Shown one piece after another: positions 3,407 to 5,564 of a DNA stretch of 5,564 bases. The notes under the pieces are model-generated. The model was given only the letters and a program-made list of their open reading frames with translations, was not told where the DNA came from and did not search any database. The translations under genes and the position numbers were made by a program. The number at the start of each line of letters is the position of its first letter. The stretch's first letter is position 1. The DNA is from CAZWVM01 sp964637705 (GTDB lineage Bacteria; UBA8481), in assembly GCA_964637705.1 (NCBI GenBank), contig CAZWVM010000215.1, forward strand, positions 1 to 5,564, given 5' to 3'.

Positions 3407-5564
3407 CCGCCTCCAGATCCCACATCACGCTTGGCCGGCCTCTCGCTCTCGCCGCGCTTCTTCTCGTTCTCGCCCTCGCTTCGTCCTCGGCCGCGCCCGT
3501 GCGCGAACTGCGCGTCTGGGCGATGGGCGAGGAGGGCAAGAAACTGCAGGGCCTGGCCCAGCTCTTCGAGGCCGAGAACCCGGGCGTGAGGGTGGTCGTC
3601 CAGGCGATTCCCTGGGGAGCGGCTCATGCCAAGCTCGTCACGGCGGTCGTCGGCAAGATCCCGCCCGACATCTCCCAGATGGGTACCACGTGGATGCCGG
3701 AGTTTCGGGCCATGGGCGCGCTGGAACCCCTGGACGCCTACATGGAACAGGGCGGTGAACTGGGCGAGTCGTCCTTCTTCAAGGGCGCCTGGGACACGGT
3801 CCGCTATTCCGACGGCGTTTTCGGTCTTCCCTGGTACGTCGAGACCCGTTGCCTCTACTGGCGAAAGGACATCCTCGCCTCCGCCGGCTACGACCGCGCG
3901 CCGGAGACGTGGGCGGAACTGGAAGACGCGGGCCGCAAGCTCGCCTCCCGCTCGGACAAATCCTTCGGCATGAATCTCCCCTTCGGCGACGGGGGGATCC
4001 TCGCCATATTCACCTGGCAGGCGGGCGGGCGGCTCCTCGACGAGAACGGCCGGCCGGCGGTCACGGAGCAGCCCGTGCGGAGGGCGCTCGACTTCTACTC
4101 CGGCCTCTTCCGCCAGAGGATCGCCCCGATGGGCGAGGCGATGGACGTCTCCGCGGAGCAGGGCTTCAACAACGGCACGATGCCGATGTTCATCTCGGGC
4201 CCCTGGTCGATTCACGTCCTGGAGGACGTCGCCGCCGACGCAAAGGGGAAATGGGACATCGCGCCCCTCCCTCGAGACACCGCGACCGCCTCTTTCCTCG
4301 GCGGCTGCAACCTCGTTCTCTTCAAGGACTCCCCGAACAAGGATCTCGCCTGGAAATTCCTCCAGTTCACGCTCTCGCCCCGCATCCAGGTCGAGTGGTA
4401 CAAGATGAGCAACTGCCTGCCGCCGGGCCCGGCCGCCTGGCGGGACACGGCCCTCGCCGCCAACCCCATGCTCAAGGCCTTCCAGGTGCAGTTGGAGACC
4501 GCGCGGCCGACGCCGATGATCCCGGAATGGGAGCAGATCTCCGACGCGATCGCGCGGGAGATGGAGAAGGTGGTGCGCGGGACGCAGACGACGGACGAGG
4601 GCGTGACGGCGATGGAGAGGAAGATGAACGAGATCCTGGCCCAGCGCGCGGCGGACCAGCCGGCCTCGACCAAGATCCTCGTCCTCGGCGGTGCCGCGCT
4701 CCTCCTCGTCGGCGGCCTCCTCTTCTACCTCTTCCGGCCCACGAAGCCGGCCGACATGCCGATGACCGGCGGCCTCGACATCACCGAGCACACGGGTTTC
4801 TCGAAGTGGGTTTTCCTCTTCCTCGGCCCCTCCTTCTCCCTGCTCGTCGTCTTCCTCATCCTGCCCGTCGGCGCCGCGCTGCTCATGAGCCTGACGAACT
4901 GGGACATCTACTCGGTCACGGACTTCCGTCGCATGAGCGTCGTCGGTTTCTCCAACTACACGAAGATCCTCTCCGATGACCTCTTCTGGAAGTCGGTGAA
5001 GAACACCCTCATCTTCGCCGGGATCGGCGGACCGCTGACCATCCTCGTCTCGCTGACGATGGCGCTCATCTTGGAGCAGGTGGCGCGGCTGAAGGCCCTT
5101 TTCCGCACCGGCTTCTTCCTGCCGGTCGTGACGACGATGGTGGCGGTGGCCGTGGTCTGGCGCTGGATCTACCATCCGCAGTTCGGCCTCCTGAACGCCG
5201 GGCTCTACTACCTCGGGTTGCCCGGGAAGGAATGGCTGGGCGACCCCTCGCTCGCCATGGGATCGCTCATCGCGATGGCGGTCTGGAAGAACTTCGGCTA
5301 CAACATGATCATCTTCATCGCGGGATTGCAGAACATTCCCCACGTCTACTACGAGGCGGCGGAACTGGACGGCGCGGGCCCGGTCGAGAAGTTCACGGGC
5401 ATCACGATGCCCCTGCTCTTCCCGACCTTCATCCTCGTCACGATCCTCACCACGATCGGCTACCTGCAGTTCTTCGCCGAGCCCTACATCATGACCGACG
5501 GCGGCCCCTTGGACTCCACGCTCTCGGTCTCCCTCTACCTCTATCGCTCGGGCTTCAAGTTCTT
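3391..5564 (+). CDS. Sugar-type ABC importer: solute-binding protein fused to MalF-type permease (3' truncated)
   Basis: The frame is open for 724 codons and leaves the window. Residues 1-35 form a signal sequence (hydrophobic 18-32, probable cut near SSAA). Residues about 36-420 are a family 1 (CUT1-type) solute-binding domain, with ELRVWAMGEEGKKLQGLAQLF at the start (key residues 39-53), GLPWYVETRCLYWRKD at 145-160 and NNGTMPMFISGPW at 260-272. A hydrophobic helix at 428-448 (ILVLGGAALLLVGGLLFYLF) and a short basic linker follow. A MalF/UgpA-type permease then has helices near 473-500 (ending SLTNWD), 538-560, 573-594, 618-648 and 672-695. The EAA coupling loop is intact: E655-A-A-x-x-D-G661, then I671 and P674. 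The extra helix brings the chain back to the cytoplasm, so the permease keeps its normal N-in topology. This family normally has separate binding-protein and permease genes. No Shine-Dalgarno is seen. The MalG-type permease and ATPase should lie downstream. The substrate is probably an oligosaccharide but is not determined. Confidence 0.9.
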   Translation, partial: MKAFSSASRSHITLGRPLALAALLLVLALASSSAAPVRELRVWAMGEEGKKLQGLAQLFEAENPGVRVVVQAIPWGAAHAKLVTAVVGKIPPDISQMGTTWMPEFRAMGALEPLDAYMEQGGELGESSFFKGAWDTVRYSDGVFGLPWYVETRCLYWRKDILASAGYDRAPETWAELEDAGRKLASRSDKSFGMNLPFGDGGILAIFTWQAGGRLLDENGRPAVTEQPVRRALDFYSGLFRQRIAPMGEAMDVSAEQGFNNGTMPMFISGPWSIHVLEDVAADAKGKWDIAPLPRDTATASFLGGCNLVLFKDSPNKDLAWKFLQFTLSPRIQVEWYKMSNCLPPGPAAWRDTALAANPMLKAFQVQLETARPTPMIPEWEQISDAIAREMEKVVRGTQTTDEGVTAMERKMNEILAQRAADQPASTKILVLGGAALLLVGGLLFYLFRPTKPADMPMTGGLDITEHTGFSKWVFLFLGPSFSLLVVFLILPVGAALLMSLTNWDIYSVTDFRRMSVVGFSNYTKILSDDLFWKSVKNTLIFAGIGGPLTILVSLTMALILEQVARLKALFRTGFFLPVVTTMVAVAVVWRWIYHPQFGLLNAGLYYLGLPGKEWLGDPSLAMGSLIAMAVWKNFGYNMIIFIAGLQNIPHVYYEAAELDGAGPVEKFTGITMPLLFPTFILVTILTTIGYLQFFAEPYIMTDGGPLDSTLSVSLYLYRSGFKF

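Noticed and set aside
3234..3539. N-terminal extension of the lipoprotein gene by about 100 residues
   Set aside because: The extension is Arg/Pro-rich, overlaps the transporter coding sequence and its promoter in antisense, and would bury a clear signal peptide inside the protein.
3849..4979. 376-codon open frame on the plus strand
   Set aside because: It is an out-of-frame shadow inside the binding-protein and permease coding sequence; the product is Arg/Pro/Gly-rich low complexity.
3403..5343. 646-codon open frame on the minus strand
   Set aside because: It is antisense to the transporter gene. Its product is dominated by Arg, Glu, His, Gly and Asp in the manner of a GC-rich shadow frame, and it has no recognisable motif, whereas the plus frame has clear binding-protein and permease motifs.

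Overview
The window comes from a GC-rich bacterial chromosome. The third codon positions of the real genes are almost all G or C. Signal-peptide proteins, a probable lipoprotein and a binding-protein-dependent ABC importer suggest a diderm, environmental bacterium. A 31-residue AURKAIP1/COX24-type protein fits a phylum where such tiny ORFs are found (FCB, PVC or Acidobacteria-like lineages). This assignment comes from remembered family patterns and is low confidence. No rRNA, tRNA, CRISPR array, IS element or integrase is visible.

Layout. (1) Positions 1-321, minus strand: the N-terminus of a membrane protein that runs into a coiled coil and probably a GAF-type sensor domain beyond the edge. 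(2) 322-406: a short divergent intergenic region, unusually AT-rich, with candidate promoters on both strands and a near-perfect palindrome between them. (3) 407-2031, plus strand: a tight five-gene cluster. It holds a stand-alone cyclic-nucleotide-binding-fold protein, an exported TPR-like protein, two small two-helix membrane proteins and the tiny AURKAIP1/COX24-type protein. A 12-bp GC hairpin closes it. The first three genes overlap by 4 nt, and the last two have near-perfect Shine-Dalgarno sites. (4) 2133-2756: upp, uracil phosphoribosyltransferase, for pyrimidine salvage. (5) 2802-3233, minus strand: a small probable lipoprotein convergent with upp; the two genes share a long composite hairpin at 2748-2786. 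(6) 3234-3390: a second divergent promoter region. (7) 3391 to the end, plus strand: one uninterrupted reading frame that fuses a sugar-type (family 1) extracellular solute-binding protein, a membrane anchor and a MalF-type ABC permease. A LacI-family/cre-like palindrome lies exactly over its start codon.

The most notable items are the binding-protein/permease fusion and its operator-like palindrome. Next are the 31-residue ribosome-associated-type ORF and a recurring arrangement in which candidate -10 boxes sit 5-9 nt from the start codon of transcript-first genes, with no usable Shine-Dalgarno site. That arrangement suggests leaderless initiation, in contrast to the strong Shine-Dalgarno sites inside the cluster. 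I see no evidence of a wholly new defence or mobile system in this window.
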